49,849 nt of DNA from an uncultured Atopobiaceae bacterium (GCA_944321515.1 CALULO010000013.1:1-49849); one strand, 5' to 3'. Shown: positions 36,379-46,745, counted from the stretch's first letter. The notes: a model not told the origin generated them from the letters alone. A program made the numbers and translations.

Positions 36379-37521
36379 ATGTCGAGCATCTCTCGTAGGA
36401 ACTTCATCGCCGCCTCCGCGGCCGCCGTGGCCGGCCTCGGGCTCGTCGCGTGCAGCGGTGACACGGGCTCCGGCGACGGCAGCGCCGCCACGGCCACAGA
36501 CAACCGCGTCGGCGCGTCCGAGGACCTCGTCAAGGCCGCCCAGGAGGAGGGCACGCTCGTCGTCTACGGCTCTTGCGAGGAGGACTACCTCGCCGCCGCC
36601 TGCAACCACTTCCAGGAGGTCTTCGGCATCGAGACCCAGTACCAGCGCCTCTCCACGGGCGAGGTCCAGGCCAAGATCGAGGAGGAGAACGGCAACCCCT
36701 CCGCCGACGTCTGGTTCGGCGGGACCTCTGACCCGTACAACGTGGTCACCACCGAGGGCCTGCTCGAGCCCTACGAGGCTGCCAACGCCACCCACATCAC
36801 CGACGACAAGTACCGTGACGCGGACGGCAACTGGTACGGCATCTACACGGGCCTCCTCGGCATCATGTACAACAAGGACGAGGTCGCGCGCCTTGGCGTC
36901 GAGCCGCCCGAGGACTTCGCCGACCTCACCGACCCGCAGTACAAGGACCTCATCTGGTCGTCCAACTACAACACGGCCGGCACCGCCAAGCTCATCGTCA
37001 ACACGATGATCCAGAAGTACGGCCACGACGAGGGCATCCAGTTCCTCGTCGACCTCGACAAGAACATCCAGGTCTACACCAAGTCCGGCTCCGGCCCCTC
37101 CAAGAACATCGGCACCGGCGAGTGCACGATCGGCCTGGGCTTCCTCCACGACGGCATCTTCCAGATCGTCGACCAGGGCTACGAGAACATTGAGCTCGTC
37201 ATCCCGTCCTCCGGCACCTCCTGCGAGGTCGGCGCCACGGCCATCTTCAAGGGCGCCAAGCACCCCAACGCCGCCAAGCTGTGGATCGAGTACGCCCTCT
37301 CGCCCGAGTGCGTGGAGCTCGCCGCCCAGAACGGCTCCTACCAGTTCCTCGTCATCGACAACGCCGAGCAGCCCGCCGTTGCCACTGAGTTCGGCCTCGA
37401 CCCGAACAACACGATGGACTACGACTTCGAGGACGCCAAGGCCAACACCGACACCTACGTCACCGAGGTCATGGAGGCCCTCGGCGGCGGCGACGACCGC
37501 TTCCAGACCGAGGACGCATAA
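36379..37521 (+). CDS. Tat-exported ABC substrate-binding lipoprotein (FbpA/AfuA type)
   Basis: 380 residues. The N terminus has a twin-arginine motif (SRRNFIAA, Arg6-Arg7) followed by a lipobox with Cys25 (LVACSG), so a folded Tat substrate anchored as a lipoprotein. The mature part matches the Fe3+-type periplasmic-binding family (cluster F/D): EEGTLVVYGSCEEDYL, SADVWFGGTSDPY, YNKDEVARLGVEPPEDFADL. Iron-binding FbpA proteins use a pair of adjacent tyrosines late in the chain; I do not see a clear equivalent. AfuA-like members bind hexose phosphates and others phosphonates, so the ligand is undecided. First gene of a three-gene importer operon; ATG chosen with AAAGGGAAGGGG upstream. Confidence 0.85.
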   Translation: MSSISRRNFIAASAAAVAGLGLVACSGDTGSGDGSAATATDNRVGASEDLVKAAQEEGTLVVYGSCEEDYLAAACNHFQEVFGIETQYQRLSTGEVQAKIEEENGNPSADVWFGGTSDPYNVVTTEGLLEPYEAANATHITDDKYRDADGNWYGIYTGLLGIMYNKDEVARLGVEPPEDFADLTDPQYKDLIWSSNYNTAGTAKLIVNTMIQKYGHDEGIQFLVDLDKNIQVYTKSGSGPSKNIGTGECTIGLGFLHDGIFQIVDQGYENIELVIPSSGTSCEVGATAIFKGAKHPNAAKLWIEYALSPECVELAAQNGSYQFLVIDNAEQPAVATEFGLDPNNTMDYDFEDAKANTDTYVTEVMEALGGGDDRFQTEDA

Positions 37522-37626
37522 GGCGCCCCTCGCCCTGTGCGGACGAGCACCGGTGAACAAGGTGCGCCGGGCGGATGCGTCCCATCCGCCCGGCGCGCGC
37601 ACGTATGACGACGAGGAAGGGTGGCT

Positions 37627-39336
37627 ATGGCAAGGACCCAGAGCGCGGAGCTTGACAGGAAGAAGCTCCTGGCCGACCCCATCATGGTGACCACGATCGT
37701 GGTGCTGATAGCGTTCCTGACGCTGTTCATCCTGTACCCGCTCGCGATCCTGCTGGTGGACAGCTTCATCACCGAGAGGGGGCCGAGCCTCGAGGTCTTC
37801 CAGCGCATCTTCGACATGCCGAGCTTCACCACGGCGATTACCAACACGCTGTCGGTGGGCTTCCTCGTGAGCATCGCCTCCGCCCTCGTCGGCCTGCTCT
37901 TCGCATACGTCGAGGTCTACGTGAAGCTGCGTACGCGGTTCCTCTCGGGCCTCTTCAAGGTCGTCTCGATGCTGCCGGTGGTCTCCCCGCCGTTCGTGCT
38001 CTCGCTCTCCGTGATCATGCTGTTCGGCAAGGCGGGCATCGTGACGCGCTACCTCCTCGGCATCTACGACAACTCCGTCTACGGCTTCTGGGGCATCTTC
38101 GTGGTCCAGACGCTGACGTTCTTCCCGGTCTGCTACATGATGCTCCGCGGCCTGCTCAAGAACATCGACCCGTCGCTGGAGGAGGCGGCGCGCGACATGG
38201 GCGCCTCCCGCTGGAAGGTCTTCACGAGCGTCACCCTGCCGCTCATGCTCCCGGGCCTCGGCAACGCGTTCCTCGTCACCTTCATCGAGTCGATCGCCGA
38301 CTTCGCCAACCCCATGATCATCGGCGGCTCCTACGACACGCTCGCCACGACGATCTACCTGCAGATCACGGGAGCCTATGACAAGGAGGGCGCCGCCGCC
38401 ATGGCCGTGGTTCTGCTCTGCATCACGCTCCTGATGTTCATCGTGCAGAAGTACGTCCTCGAGGCCAAGAGCACGGCCACGCTCACCGGCAAGGCGAGCC
38501 GCGCCCGCATGCTCATCACCGACAGGTCCGTGACGCTCCCGCTCACCATCCTGTGCGGCCTCATCGCGGTCTTCGTCGTGGTCATGTACGTGTGCGTCCC
38601 GTTCGGCGCCCTGTTCAAGACCTGGGGGTACGACTTCGCGCTCACGACCAAGTGGTTCGAGCAGGTCTTCACCAGGTACCACGGCCTCGAGGCGTTCCGC
38701 GACTCCTTCGTCCTGTCGCTCATAGCCTCCCCGCTCACGGCGCTGCTCTCGATGATCATCTCCTACCTGGTGGTCAAGCGGAGCTTCCGGACAAAGGGCT
38801 TCATCGAGTTCGTCTCGATGCTCGCCATGGCCGTCCCCGGCACCGTCCTGGGCGTCGGCTTCATCCGCGGCTTCTCCGGGGGCATCTTCCACACTGGGAT
38901 TCTCCAGGGCATCTACGGCTCCGCGGCGATTCTGATCATCGTCTTCATCGTCCGCTCCCTGCCCACTGGAACGCGCTCGGGAATCTCGGCGCTGCGCCAG
39001 ATCGACAAGTCCATCGAGGAGAGCGCCTACGACATGGGCGCGGACAGCTTCACGGTCTTCCGGACCGTCACGCTGCCGCTCATCAAGGACTCGTTCCTCT
39101 CTGGCCTCGTGACCGCCTTCGTGCGCTCCATCACGGCCATCTCGGCGATCATCCTGCTCGTGACCCCGCAGTTCTTCCTCATCACGGTGCAGATTAACGA
39201 GTTCGCCGAGAAGGGCTCCTACGGCATCGCGTGCGCGTTCGCCACGATCCTTATCGTCATTACCTACGGCTCGGTTCTCCTTATGAACCTCGCCATCAAG
39301 CACTTCGGGACCAGCAAGTACACTGAGGAGGCCTAA
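37627..39336 (+). CDS. ABC importer permease, fused two-domain (FbpB/AfuB type)
   Basis: 569 residues from ATG 37627 (GAGGAAGG upstream; the GTG at 37621 is too close to that site). Two homologous halves, each with about six helices and one EAA loop: EEAARDMGASRWKVFTSV in the first and EESAYDMGADSFTVFRTV in the second. A single chain with both permease domains is normal in this family. It forms the membrane pore that takes substrate from the lipoprotein and is driven by the ATPase encoded 3 bases downstream. Confidence 0.92.
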   Translation: MARTQSAELDRKKLLADPIMVTTIVVLIAFLTLFILYPLAILLVDSFITERGPSLEVFQRIFDMPSFTTAITNTLSVGFLVSIASALVGLLFAYVEVYVKLRTRFLSGLFKVVSMLPVVSPPFVLSLSVIMLFGKAGIVTRYLLGIYDNSVYGFWGIFVVQTLTFFPVCYMMLRGLLKNIDPSLEEAARDMGASRWKVFTSVTLPLMLPGLGNAFLVTFIESIADFANPMIIGGSYDTLATTIYLQITGAYDKEGAAAMAVVLLCITLLMFIVQKYVLEAKSTATLTGKASRARMLITDRSVTLPLTILCGLIAVFVVVMYVCVPFGALFKTWGYDFALTTKWFEQVFTRYHGLEAFRDSFVLSLIASPLTALLSMIISYLVVKRSFRTKGFIEFVSMLAMAVPGTVLGVGFIRGFSGGIFHTGILQGIYGSAAILIIVFIVRSLPTGTRSGISALRQIDKSIEESAYDMGADSFTVFRTVTLPLIKDSFLSGLVTAFVRSITAISAIILLVTPQFFLITVQINEFAEKGSYGIACAFATILIVITYGSVLLMNLAIKHFGTSKYTEEA

Positions 39337-39339
39337 GCC

Positions 39340-40419
39340 ATGGCAAAGGAGAAGAAGGGCGTGCGCCTGGAGCACGTCTCCAAGATCTATCAGGACCCCA
39401 AGACCAAGAAGGATTTCTATGCGGTCCACGACGCCAACATCGACATAGCGCCCGGCGAGTTCGTCACGCTGCTCGGCCCCTCCGGCTGCGGCAAGACCAC
39501 CATCCTGCGCATGATTGCCGGCTTCGAGAGCCCGGACGAGGGCGAGATCTTCCTCGGTGGCGAGCCCATCAACGAGCTCACTCCCAACAAGCGCGACACC
39601 GCCATGGTCTTCCAGAGCTACGCCCTCCTGCCGCACTACAACATCTTCGACAACGTGGCGTACGGCCTCAAGCTCCGCAAGATGCCCAAGGAGCAGATCG
39701 CCGAGAAGGTTCACGCGATCCTGGCCCTGGTTGGGTTGGAGGGCATGGAGGACCGCATGACCAACCAGCTCTCCGGCGGCCAGCAGCAGCGCGTGGCGCT
39801 GGCCCGCGCCCTCGTGATCGAGCCGGGCGTGCTGCTCTTCGACGAGCCCCTCTCCAACCTGGACGCCAAGCTCCGCGTGGACATGCGCAACGAGATCCGC
39901 CGCATCCAGCAGGCCGCGGGCATCACGGCCATCTACGTCACGCACGACCAGTCCGAGGCCATGGCCCTCTCCGACAACATCATCGTCATGAAGAAGGGCG
40001 TGGTGGACCAGATCGGGGACCCGCACACCGTCTACTACCACCCCGTGGACGAGTTCGTGGCGGATTTCATCGGCGAGTCCAACTTCCTGCGCGGGAAGCT
40101 GACCGAGAAGGAGAGCGGCCACGCCGGCGTGGCGACGATCGAGGGGTGCCCTGTCGAGGTGGCCGACATCGAGCACCTCTCGGTGGGCGACGACTGCGTG
40201 CTCGTGCTTCGTCCCGAGGCTGCCAAGCTTGCCGACGAGGGCGTGCTGCCGTGCAAGGTGACGCTCTCGCGCTTCATGGGCAACTACCAGAACTACCAGG
40301 TGATGGTTGGGGACACGCTCGTCAAGATCACCGACTTCAACCCCAAGAACCACAAGATCTACGAGGTGGGCGACGAGGCCTTCGTCAGCTTCACCGCCAG
40401 CGACGTGCACGTGCTGTAG
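39340..40419 (+). CDS. ABC importer ATP-binding protein (FbpC/AfuC/PotA type)
   Basis: 359 residues. Walker A GPSGCGKTT (46-54), Q-loop in VFQSYALLPHYN, signature LSGGQQQR, Walker B VLLFDEPLSNLD and the H-loop VTHDQSEA are all intact. A C-terminal TOBE domain (from ~ 285) may sense or regulate substrate. It starts 3 bases after the permease stop, its ribosome-binding site (GAGGAGG) lying in the permease's last codons. A GC-rich hairpin follows the stop. Confidence 0.94.
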   Translation: MAKEKKGVRLEHVSKIYQDPKTKKDFYAVHDANIDIAPGEFVTLLGPSGCGKTTILRMIAGFESPDEGEIFLGGEPINELTPNKRDTAMVFQSYALLPHYNIFDNVAYGLKLRKMPKEQIAEKVHAILALVGLEGMEDRMTNQLSGGQQQRVALARALVIEPGVLLFDEPLSNLDAKLRVDMRNEIRRIQQAAGITAIYVTHDQSEAMALSDNIIVMKKGVVDQIGDPHTVYYHPVDEFVADFIGESNFLRGKLTEKESGHAGVATIEGCPVEVADIEHLSVGDDCVLVLRPEAAKLADEGVLPCKVTLSRFMGNYQNYQVMVGDTLVKITDFNPKNHKIYEVGDEAFVSFTASDVHVL

Positions 40420-40455
40420 CACGTCCCCTCGCCTTGACCGACCCCCTTTGCTTGG

Positions 40456-40488
40456 GCGGGCCGACCTGCATTTCGCGGGTCGGCCGCC
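40456..40488 (+). terminator. Hairpin after the ABC importer operon
   Basis: CCGACC / GGTCGG with outer GGCGG / CCGCC pairing and one bulged G; no strong T tract, so the terminator is probable rather than certain. Confidence 0.55.
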
Positions 40489-40493
40489 TTCGC

Positions 40494-40505
40494 GTTCTTC
40501 TCGCC
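40494..40505 (-). repeat. Copy of the recurrent 12-mer (A variant), left of the palindrome array
   Basis: Plus strand GTTCTTCTCGCC, 8 bases before the array. An opposite-orientation copy at 40793-40804 lies just beyond the other end, so the array is bracketed by an inverted pair. Confidence 0.8.
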
Positions 40506-40512
40506 GTGGTGG

Positions 40513-40780
40513 CTCGCTGGTTGTCACGTTTTCGGACGCCAGAACGTGACTTTGCGCGAGTTGGCGCTCAACAACTCGCTAATTGTCACGCTTCCGAGTA
40601 AAAAGTGTGACTTTGGACGAGTTTTCGCGCTGCGACTCGCTGATAGTCACGTTTCCGAGTCCAAAAGTGTGACTTTGGACGAGTCGTAAGACTGCAACTC
40701 GCTGATAGTCACGTTTCCGGACGCAAAAGCGTGACTTTGCGCGAGCCAGGCAGCTCAAACTCGCTCAAAGTCACGCTTTA
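40513..40780. repeat. 62-bp-period array of four palindromes plus a half unit
   Basis: CTCGC begins each unit at 40513, 40575, 40636, 40698 and 40760 (periods 62, 61, 62, 62). A unit reads CTCGC-N5-GTCACG(T/C)TTCCG ... AAAAG(T/C)GTGACTTTG-N2-CGAG, i.e. a 48-50-base palindrome; units are separated by 13-14 bases of unrelated sequence. The fifth unit is only the left half. No reading frame is plausible across it. It fills the gap between the importer and rnhA (40420-40877). Confidence 0.85.
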
Positions 40781-40792
40781 TCAAGAGGGGCC

Positions 40793-40804
40793 GGCGAGAA
40801 GAAC
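40793..40804 (+). repeat. Copy of the recurrent 12-mer (A variant), right of the array
   Basis: Exact GGCGAGAAGAAC, flanked by GGCC on both sides (CCGGCGAGAAGAACGG); it mirrors the copy at 40494-40505. Confidence 0.8.
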
Positions 40805-40877
40805 GGCCGGACTGCAGCTCTGTACCAGCTCACGCCATCCCGTCGCGTTCTGAGGCCCGCATCGCCTCGCGCCCGCG

Positions 40878-41459
40878 CTACCCCTCGAAGCCCGCGTCCT
40901 CCATGAGCCCGCTTCCGTCGGCGGCTGCCGTGGCCAGCTCGTCGCAGCGCTCGTTCTCGGGGTGGCCGGCGTGGCCCTTGACCCAGTGCCAGCTGACCTC
41001 GTGGCCGTCCATCGCGGTGAGCAGGCGCTTCCAGAGGTCGACGTTCTTCACGGGCTGCTTGCTCGCCGTCTTCCAGCCGCGTCGCAGCCACCCGCCGATC
41101 CAGTTCTTCTCGAAGGCGTTGACCACGTACTGCGAGTCCGTTGTCATGTCCACCACGCACGGGCGTCGCAGCGCCTCAAGCGCGGCGATGGCGCCCATGA
41201 GCTCCATGCGGTTGTTCGTGGTGCGGCGGTAGCCTGCGCTGAGCTCGCGCTCGTAGGTGCGGCCGTCCGGGCCCGTGTAGCGCAGCACCGTCCCGTAGCC
41301 GCCGGGCCCCGGGTTGCCGCGCGAGGAGCCGTCCGACCAGGCTGCCACGCGCATGCGCCCGTCGCCTGCCGGGCCCGCCAGGCCCGCGCCGCCCGCGGCC
41401 CCGGCGTTCTTCTCGCCGTCAAGCCCGGCGCTGGCAGCAAACTCGTTCCAGCTGGCCAC
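40878..41459 (-). CDS. rnhA: Ribonuclease HI
   Basis: 193 residues from GTG 41459, which overlaps the polA stop codon by one base (TAGTG), favouring this start over the internal Met at the fold boundary. The RNase HI fold begins near residue 36: [16 protein letters not shown] (first catalytic Asp), [17 protein letters not shown] (Glu), [11 protein letters not shown] (Asp), [17 protein letters not shown] (His, Asp). All four acidic residues are present. It removes RNA from RNA-DNA hybrids. The first 35 residues are a Gly/Ala-rich extension with LDGEKNAGA, encoded by a 12-mer copy (41406-41417); it could be a linker without function. Likely co-transcribed with polA, a sensible pair for primer removal. 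Confidence 0.94.
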   Translation of the reverse strand: MASWNEFAASAGLDGEKNAGAAGGAGLAGPAGDGRMRVAAWSDGSSRGNPGPGGYGTVLRYTGPDGRTYERELSAGYRRTTNNRMELMGAIAALEALRRPCVVDMTTDSQYVVNAFEKNWIGGWLRRGWKTASKQPVKNVDLWKRLLTAMDGHEVSWHWVKGHAGHPENERCDELATAAADGSGLMEDAGFEG

Positions 41460-44158
41460 TACTTCGCCTCCGCCCAGTTAGAGCCGTAGGAGACCTCGGC
41501 CAGCAAGGGGACCTTGAGCTCGGCTACGCCCTCCATCGTCTCCCTCACCAGCGCGCTCACGGCCTCGACCTCGTTCTGCGGGACCTCGAGGTCCAGCTCG
41601 TCGTGGATCTGGAGCACGAGCTTGGCGGACAGGCCCTCCTCGGCCAGGCGCGCCGCAACGCGCACCATGGCGATCTTGATGATGTCGGCGGCGGTGCCCT
41701 GCATCGGGTGGTTCATGGCCGTGCGCTCGCCGAAGGCCACGAGCTGGCGGTTCCTCTGCCTGAACTCCTTGATGTGGCGCTTGCGGCCGTACATGGTCTC
41801 GGCGTAGCCGAGCTCGTGGGCGCGGCGGACGGCGTCGTCGAGGAAGGCGCGCACGCCCGGGTAGGCCTCGAAGTAGCGGTCGATCATCTCCTGCGCCTCG
41901 GCGCGGCTGATCTTGAGCGAGCTGGCCAGGCCAAAGGCCTGCTGCCCGTAGACGATGCCGAAGTTCACCGCCTTCGCGCGGCTGCGCAGCTGCGGCGTTA
42001 CCTCGTCGACGCCCACGCCGAAGACGCGCGCCGCCGTGGCGCGGTGGAAGTCCGCGCCCTCGCAGAAGGCGGCGATGAGGTGCTCGTCGCCCGAGAGGTG
42101 GGCCAGCAGGCGCAGCTCGATCTGCGAGTAGTCGCAGGCGAGAAAGACGCTGCCCTCGCTCACCGTGAACGCCTGGCGCACGCGGTGCCCGAGCTCGGAG
42201 CGCGTGGGGATGTTCTGCAGGTTGGGGTCGGAGCTGGAGAGGCGCCCCGTGGCGGTGACCGTCTGGTTGAGCGTGGTGTGGATGCGCCCGTCGCCGGCCA
42301 CCATCGAGGGCAGCGCGTCCAGGTAGGTGCTCTTGATCTTGGAGCGCTCGCGGTACTCCAGCACGTCGGCCACGATCTTGTGCTCGCCGGCAAGGTCGCC
42401 GAGCACCTTGGCGTTGGTGGAGTAGAAGCCGCGCTTGGTGCGCTTGAGCCCGAAGGTCGGAAGCCCCAGCACGTCAAAGAGCACGTGGGAGAGCTGCTGC
42501 GGGGAGTCTATGTTGAAGTCCTCGCCGGCCTCCTCGTGGATGCGCCCCACCATCTCGGAGATCTCCGCGCCGAGCTCGGCCGACTGCGATGCCAGGACCG
42601 AGGTGTCAACCGAGAGGCCCTCGCGCTCCATCTGGGCGAGCACCGGCAGCAGCGGCATCTCCATCTGCGAGAACAGGCGAGAAGAACCGTCCGCCCTCAG
42701 GCGCTCGCGCAGCACGTCCACCAGGCGGTGCGCGCACCAGGCCTCGATGGCCGCGGCGGGCAGCTCCTCGGTGGGGGCGGGGAGGGCGTCGGTCAGGTAG
42801 GCCTCCGCGAGCTCCGCCACGCCGAACGAGCCGCGCTCGGAGTCGAGCAGGTAGGCGGCCACGGCCACGTCGAAGATGCGGGCCGGGTCGACCTCGCGCG
42901 GGGAGAGCGCCTCCGGGAGCGAGGAGTCGGCGGGGGAGAGCACGTGCAGGAGGGCCTTGACGTTGCCCGCGGCCAGGCGCCCCTCGCGGAAGAGCCGTGC
43001 GAGCGCGTCGTCCGCGGCCGTGCCCTCGAGCCGGCAGATCTTCTCGCCGTCGGAGGCCCAAAGCACGTGGGAGAGGCCGAAGAGCGCCCCGTCCGGACGG
43101 TCGTCGTCCACGGCGCAGCCGACCCACGCGTCGCCGGAGAGCATCGCGTCCAGCGCGGCGGCCGCCTCGTCGCCCGTAAGAGGGGCCGACAGCTCGGCGG
43201 GGGCCGCCGCGGCCTGCCCGCCCTCGTCGCCCAGGGCCGCGCGGGCCTGCTCCACGGCGCCCTCGCCCGCAAGGCGCACGAGGCGGCTCGTCATGCCGGT
43301 GAAGCCGAGCGCGGAGAAGGCGCGCGCCACCTCGGTGGGGTCGAAGGTGGGGAAGTGGGCGTCCGCGAGGTCCAGCTCGATGGGGGCGTCCGTGCGGATG
43401 GTGGCCACCTTGCGGGAGACCAGCGCGTCCTCGACGTGCGCGCGGAGGTTCTCGCCCATCTTGCCCTTGACCTCGTCGGCGTGGGCGATGACCTCGTCCA
43501 GGCTGCCGTACTGCACGATGAGCGCGGCCGCCTTCTTGGGCCCGATGCCCGGCACGCCCGGGATGTTGTCCGAGGAGTCGCCCTTGAGGCCGTAGAAGTC
43601 CGGGACAAGCTCCGGCGTGATGCCGTGGTAGAGGTCCTCCACGCTCTCGGGGTCCATGATCTGGACGTCGGTCACGCCCTTCTTGGTGGAGACCACCTTC
43701 ACGTGCTCGGTGGTGAGCTGGTACATGTCGCGGTCACCGGTGAAGAGGTACATGTCAAAGCCGGCCGCCTCGCCGCGGCGCGCGAGGGTGCCCAGGATGT
43801 CGTCGCCCTCCCAGCCCTCGAGCTCGGCCACGGGCACGTCCAGTGCGCCCAGCAGCTCCTTCACCATGGGGAACTGCTCGTGGAGCGCTGGGTCCATGGG
43901 CGGGCGCTGGGCCTTGTACTGCGGCAGCATCTCCATGCGCACGCGCGGCTTGCCCTTGTCGAAGGCGCAGATCACGCCGTCGGGGTGGAAGGTGTCCACC
44001 AGCTTGATGAACATGTTGAAGAAGCCGAAGAGCGCGTTGGTGGAGCGCCCGTCGGGCGCGTTCATCGGCTGACGGATCGCGTGGAACGCTCGGTGCATGA
44101 GCGAGTTGCCGTCGATGACGGCGATGGTGCGGGCGGGGCTGTCGGTGGTGTCGGCCAT
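41459..44158 (-). CDS. polA: DNA polymerase I
   Basis: 899 residues from ATG 44158 (GAGAGGACC upstream). The 5'-3' nuclease domain ([55 protein letters not shown]) is intact. The middle domain (~330-500) has no DEDD residues, so the proofreading exonuclease is inactive, as in Thermus and Bacillus enzymes. The polymerase domain is complete: [16 protein letters not shown] (motif A), [14 protein letters not shown] (motif B), [11 protein letters not shown] (motif C). It fills gaps and removes primers. The stop overlaps the rnhA start. A 12-mer copy lies in the gene at 42676-42687. Confidence 0.97.
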   Translation of the reverse strand: MADTTDSPARTIAVIDGNSLMHRAFHAIRQPMNAPDGRSTNALFGFFNMFIKLVDTFHPDGVICAFDKGKPRVRMEMLPQYKAQRPPMDPALHEQFPMVKELLGALDVPVAELEGWEGDDILGTLARRGEAAGFDMYLFTGDRDMYQLTTEHVKVVSTKKGVTDVQIMDPESVEDLYHGITPELVPDFYGLKGDSSDNIPGVPGIGPKKAAALIVQYGSLDEVIAHADEVKGKMGENLRAHVEDALVSRKVATIRTDAPIELDLADAHFPTFDPTEVARAFSALGFTGMTSRLVRLAGEGAVEQARAALGDEGGQAAAAPAELSAPLTGDEAAAALDAMLSGDAWVGCAVDDDRPDGALFGLSHVLWASDGEKICRLEGTAADDALARLFREGRLAAGNVKALLHVLSPADSSLPEALSPREVDPARIFDVAVAAYLLDSERGSFGVAELAEAYLTDALPAPTEELPAAAIEAWCAHRLVDVLRERLRADGSSRLFSQMEMPLLPVLAQMEREGLSVDTSVLASQSAELGAEISEMVGRIHEEAGEDFNIDSPQQLSHVLFDVLGLPTFGLKRTKRGFYSTNAKVLGDLAGEHKIVADVLEYRERSKIKSTYLDALPSMVAGDGRIHTTLNQTVTATGRLSSSDPNLQNIPTRSELGHRVRQAFTVSEGSVFLACDYSQIELRLLAHLSGDEHLIAAFCEGADFHRATAARVFGVGVDEVTPQLRSRAKAVNFGIVYGQQAFGLASSLKISRAEAQEMIDRYFEAYPGVRAFLDDAVRRAHELGYAETMYGRKRHIKEFRQRNRQLVAFGERTAMNHPMQGTAADIIKIAMVRVAARLAEEGLSAKLVLQIHDELDLEVPQNEVEAVSALVRETMEGVAELKVPLLAEVSYGSNWAEAK

Positions 44159-44193
44159 GGAGGTCCTCTCGTCTAGGAAGTCCCTCGATTGTA

Positions 44194-44249
44194 GGCGAGA
44201 AGAATCCGGGGCGTCTCCGGCGGCGCCCGCCCGCGAGGTCCTTCTCGCC
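44194..44249. repeat. Inverted pair of the recurrent 12-mer upstream of polA
   Basis: GGCGAGAAGAAT (44194-44205, last base differs) and, 32 bases on, GTCCTTCTCGCC (44238-44249): two copies facing each other in the divergent polA-glnN gap. They could form a stem-loop, as paired uptake sequences do in Neisseria terminators. Confidence 0.75.
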
Positions 44250-44387
44250 ATGGCCACGCAGCCCATGCGCCGCGAGGACGCAACGAAAGCGCCGCGTGAG
44301 CTTCACGCAGAGGCAACGGCTGTGAAACAATGGGAACGTAAAGTATTCGGCCGTAGCCACGCACACCGACAGAGAGAAGGGGCGCAC

Positions 44388-46478
44388 ATGGCAAAGGACA
44401 AGGTCACCGAGGAATATGGCAGCCTGCTGTTCACCGACAAGGTGATGCAGGAGCGTCTCCCCAAGCCCACCTACAAGGAGCTTCGCCAGGTCATCGACGA
44501 GGGCAAGCCCCTGGACCTCGACATCGCCAACGAGGTCGCGCACGCGATGAAGGAGTGGGCGCTCGAGAAGGGCGCCACGCACTTTGCGCACTGGTTCCAG
44601 CCGCTCACCGGCATCACCTCCGAGAAGCACGACAGCTTCATCACCCCCAAGAGCGACGGCACCGTGCTGATGTCGTTCTCTGGCAAGGAGCTCGTCCAGG
44701 GCGAGCCGGACGCCTCCAGCTTCCCCTCTGGCGGCCTCCGTGCCACCTTCGAGGCCCGCGGCTACACCGCCTGGGATCCCACGAGCCCGGCCTTCATCAA
44801 GGACGAGGTGCTCTGCATCCCCACCGCGTTCATCTCCTACACCGGTGAGGCGCTCGACAAGAAGACCCCGCTGCTGCGCTCTCAGGTCGCCCTTGAGACG
44901 CAGGCCAAGCGCGTGCTCAAGCTCTTCGGCCGCGAGCCCGAGCGAGTCTTCACCACGATCGGCCCGGAGCAGGAGTACTTCCTCGTGAAGGAGGAGGACT
45001 TCGAGAAGCGCCCCGACCTCATCTACTGCGGCCGCACGCTCTTCGGCTGCGCCCCGGTCAAGGGCCAGGAGCTCGAGGAGCACTACTTCGGCGCCATCCG
45101 CCCGACGGTCAACGGCTTCATGAAGGAGGTCGACGACGAGCTCTGGAAGCTCGGCGTGCCTGTCAAGACCAAGCACAACGAGGTTGCCCCCTCCCAGCAC
45201 GAGCTCGCCCCGATCTTCGAGCAGGGCTCGCTCGCCATCGACGACAACCTCCTCACCATGGAGAAGCTCAAGCTCCTCGCCACGCGCCACGGCCTGGCCT
45301 GCCTCGAGCACGAGAAGCCGTTCGAATACGTCAACGGCTCCGGCAAGCACAACAACTGGTCCATCTGCGCTGACGGCAAGAACCTGCTCGAGCCCGGCGC
45401 GGTGCCGAGCGAGAACCTGCAGTTCCTCGTCTTCCTGGCCGCTCTCGTCGCCGCCGTTGACGAGCACGCCGACCTGCTGCGCATGAGCGTCGCCTCTGCC
45501 GGCAACGACCACCGTCTCGGCGCCAACGAGGCTCCGCCCGCCATCATCTCCGTCTTCCTGGGCGACGAGCTCGACGCCGTGGTCGAGGCCCTCATCAACA
45601 AGGAGGAGGTCGAGGTCCACGAGGCCGAGCGCATGGACCTTGGCGTCCCCGCGCTGCCCGACGTCCTGCGCGACACCACCGACCGCAACCGCACGTCCCC
45701 GTTCGCGTTCACGGGCAACAAGTTCGAGTTCCGCATGTGCGGCAGCCAGCAGAACCTCTCCGACCCCAACGTCGTCCTCAACACCGCCGTCGCCGAGCAG
45801 TGCGACCGCTTTGCGACCAAGCTGGAGGGCGTCCCCGCCGAGGAGTTCACCACCGTCGCGCTGCGCTGGGTGCGCCACACCCTTCGTGACCACCACCGCG
45901 TCATCTTCGAGGGCAACGGCTACTCCGAGGAGTGGGAGGCTGAGGCCGAGAAGCGCGGCCTGCCCAACCTCAAGAGCACGCCGGACGCGCTGCCGTGCAT
46001 GATCAAGCCGGAGAACATCGCGTTCTACGAGAAGTACCACGTGCTGAACTCCGCCGAGATTCGCGCCCGCTACGTCTCCAAGGCCGAGCAGTACGCCAAG
46101 CTGCTCAACATCGAGGCCAACACGATGGTCTACATGGCGCGCAGCCTCTACATGCCCGCCCTGTCCGACTACTCGGGCGACCTGGCCAGCTCCGTTGCCA
46201 CCAAGGCCGAGATCGGCATTGAGTCCCCGACCGAGAAGGGCCTCGTGACGACCCTCACCGAGGGCATCGCCGCCATCGACGCCGCCACGGCCGCGCTCGA
46301 GAGCGCGAACGCCGCCGCCCAGGCCATCGAGGACCCGCAGGAGCAGTGCAACTCCTACCGCGACGTGGTCATCCCCGACATGGAGGCCCTCCGCGCCGCC
46401 GTCGACGGCATGGAGAAGATCTGCGGTGCCGACTACTGGCCGGTCCCGACCTACAATGAGATGCTCTTCTGGGTGTAG
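44388..46478 (+). CDS. glnN: Glutamine synthetase type III
   Basis: 696 residues from ATG 44388 (AGAGAAGGGG upstream); in-frame upstream codons run through the 12-mer pair and polA leader and are rejected. Length and motifs are those of the large GSIII class: [12 protein letters not shown], the Glu-rich [26 protein letters not shown], and GSGKHNNWS in the ATP/glutamate site. It makes glutamine from glutamate and ammonium with ATP. GSIII is common in Bacteroidetes, some Firmicutes and Coriobacteriia. No PII or regulator gene adjoins it. Transcribed alone, with a strong terminator. Confidence 0.96.
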   Translation: MAKDKVTEEYGSLLFTDKVMQERLPKPTYKELRQVIDEGKPLDLDIANEVAHAMKEWALEKGATHFAHWFQPLTGITSEKHDSFITPKSDGTVLMSFSGKELVQGEPDASSFPSGGLRATFEARGYTAWDPTSPAFIKDEVLCIPTAFISYTGEALDKKTPLLRSQVALETQAKRVLKLFGREPERVFTTIGPEQEYFLVKEEDFEKRPDLIYCGRTLFGCAPVKGQELEEHYFGAIRPTVNGFMKEVDDELWKLGVPVKTKHNEVAPSQHELAPIFEQGSLAIDDNLLTMEKLKLLATRHGLACLEHEKPFEYVNGSGKHNNWSICADGKNLLEPGAVPSENLQFLVFLAALVAAVDEHADLLRMSVASAGNDHRLGANEAPPAIISVFLGDELDAVVEALINKEEVEVHEAERMDLGVPALPDVLRDTTDRNRTSPFAFTGNKFEFRMCGSQQNLSDPNVVLNTAVAEQCDRFATKLEGVPAEEFTTVALRWVRHTLRDHHRVIFEGNGYSEEWEAEAEKRGLPNLKSTPDALPCMIKPENIAFYEKYHVLNSAEIRARYVSKAEQYAKLLNIEANTMVYMARSLYMPALSDYSGDLASSVATKAEIGIESPTEKGLVTTLTEGIAAIDAATAALESANAAAQAIEDPQEQCNSYRDVVIPDMEALRAAVDGMEKICGADYWPVPTYNEMLFWV

Positions 46479-46528
46479 CGCCCGCGCAGTAGCATCCGCG
46501 GCCTCAGCTTTCGCAGAGGTTCCTCCCA

Positions 46529-46563
46529 GCCGCCCCGAGCCCTTTGGCCCGGGGCGGCTTTTT
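46529..46563 (+). terminator. Rho-independent terminator of glnN
   Basis: GCCGCCCCG / CGGGGCGGC (9 bp), a 12-base loop, then TTTTT. Confidence 0.93.
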
Positions 46564-46597
46564 GCGCGCACGGCAGGTGGGGTCCGGCCGCGTCTTC

Positions 46598-46703
46598 CTT
46601 CTCGCCGGCCCGCCCGTTGTTCGCACCGTCGTCTCACCCGTGCCGCCCGGCCCGCCCTGCCCGCGTCGTCCTTCTCGCTAGCTTGGTCCCTGCTCTTCTC
46701 GCA
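46598..46703 (-). repeat. Cluster of three 12-mer-like copies
   Basis: CTTCTCGCC at 46598-46606 (9-base core), GTCCTTCTCGCT at 46669-46680 (11/12) and CTTCTCGCA near 46694 (decayed), all in minus orientation, in the 710-base gene-free gap 46479-47188. Confidence 0.65.
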
Positions 46704-46745
46704 GTTCGCTTGCTGCCGACTCCTCCGTGAGGGAGTGCAACTCAT

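Noticed and set aside
40513..40780. CRISPR array
   Set aside because: Repeats are full 48-50-bp palindromes with only 13-14-bp spacers, there are no cas genes, and the last unit is a half palindrome.
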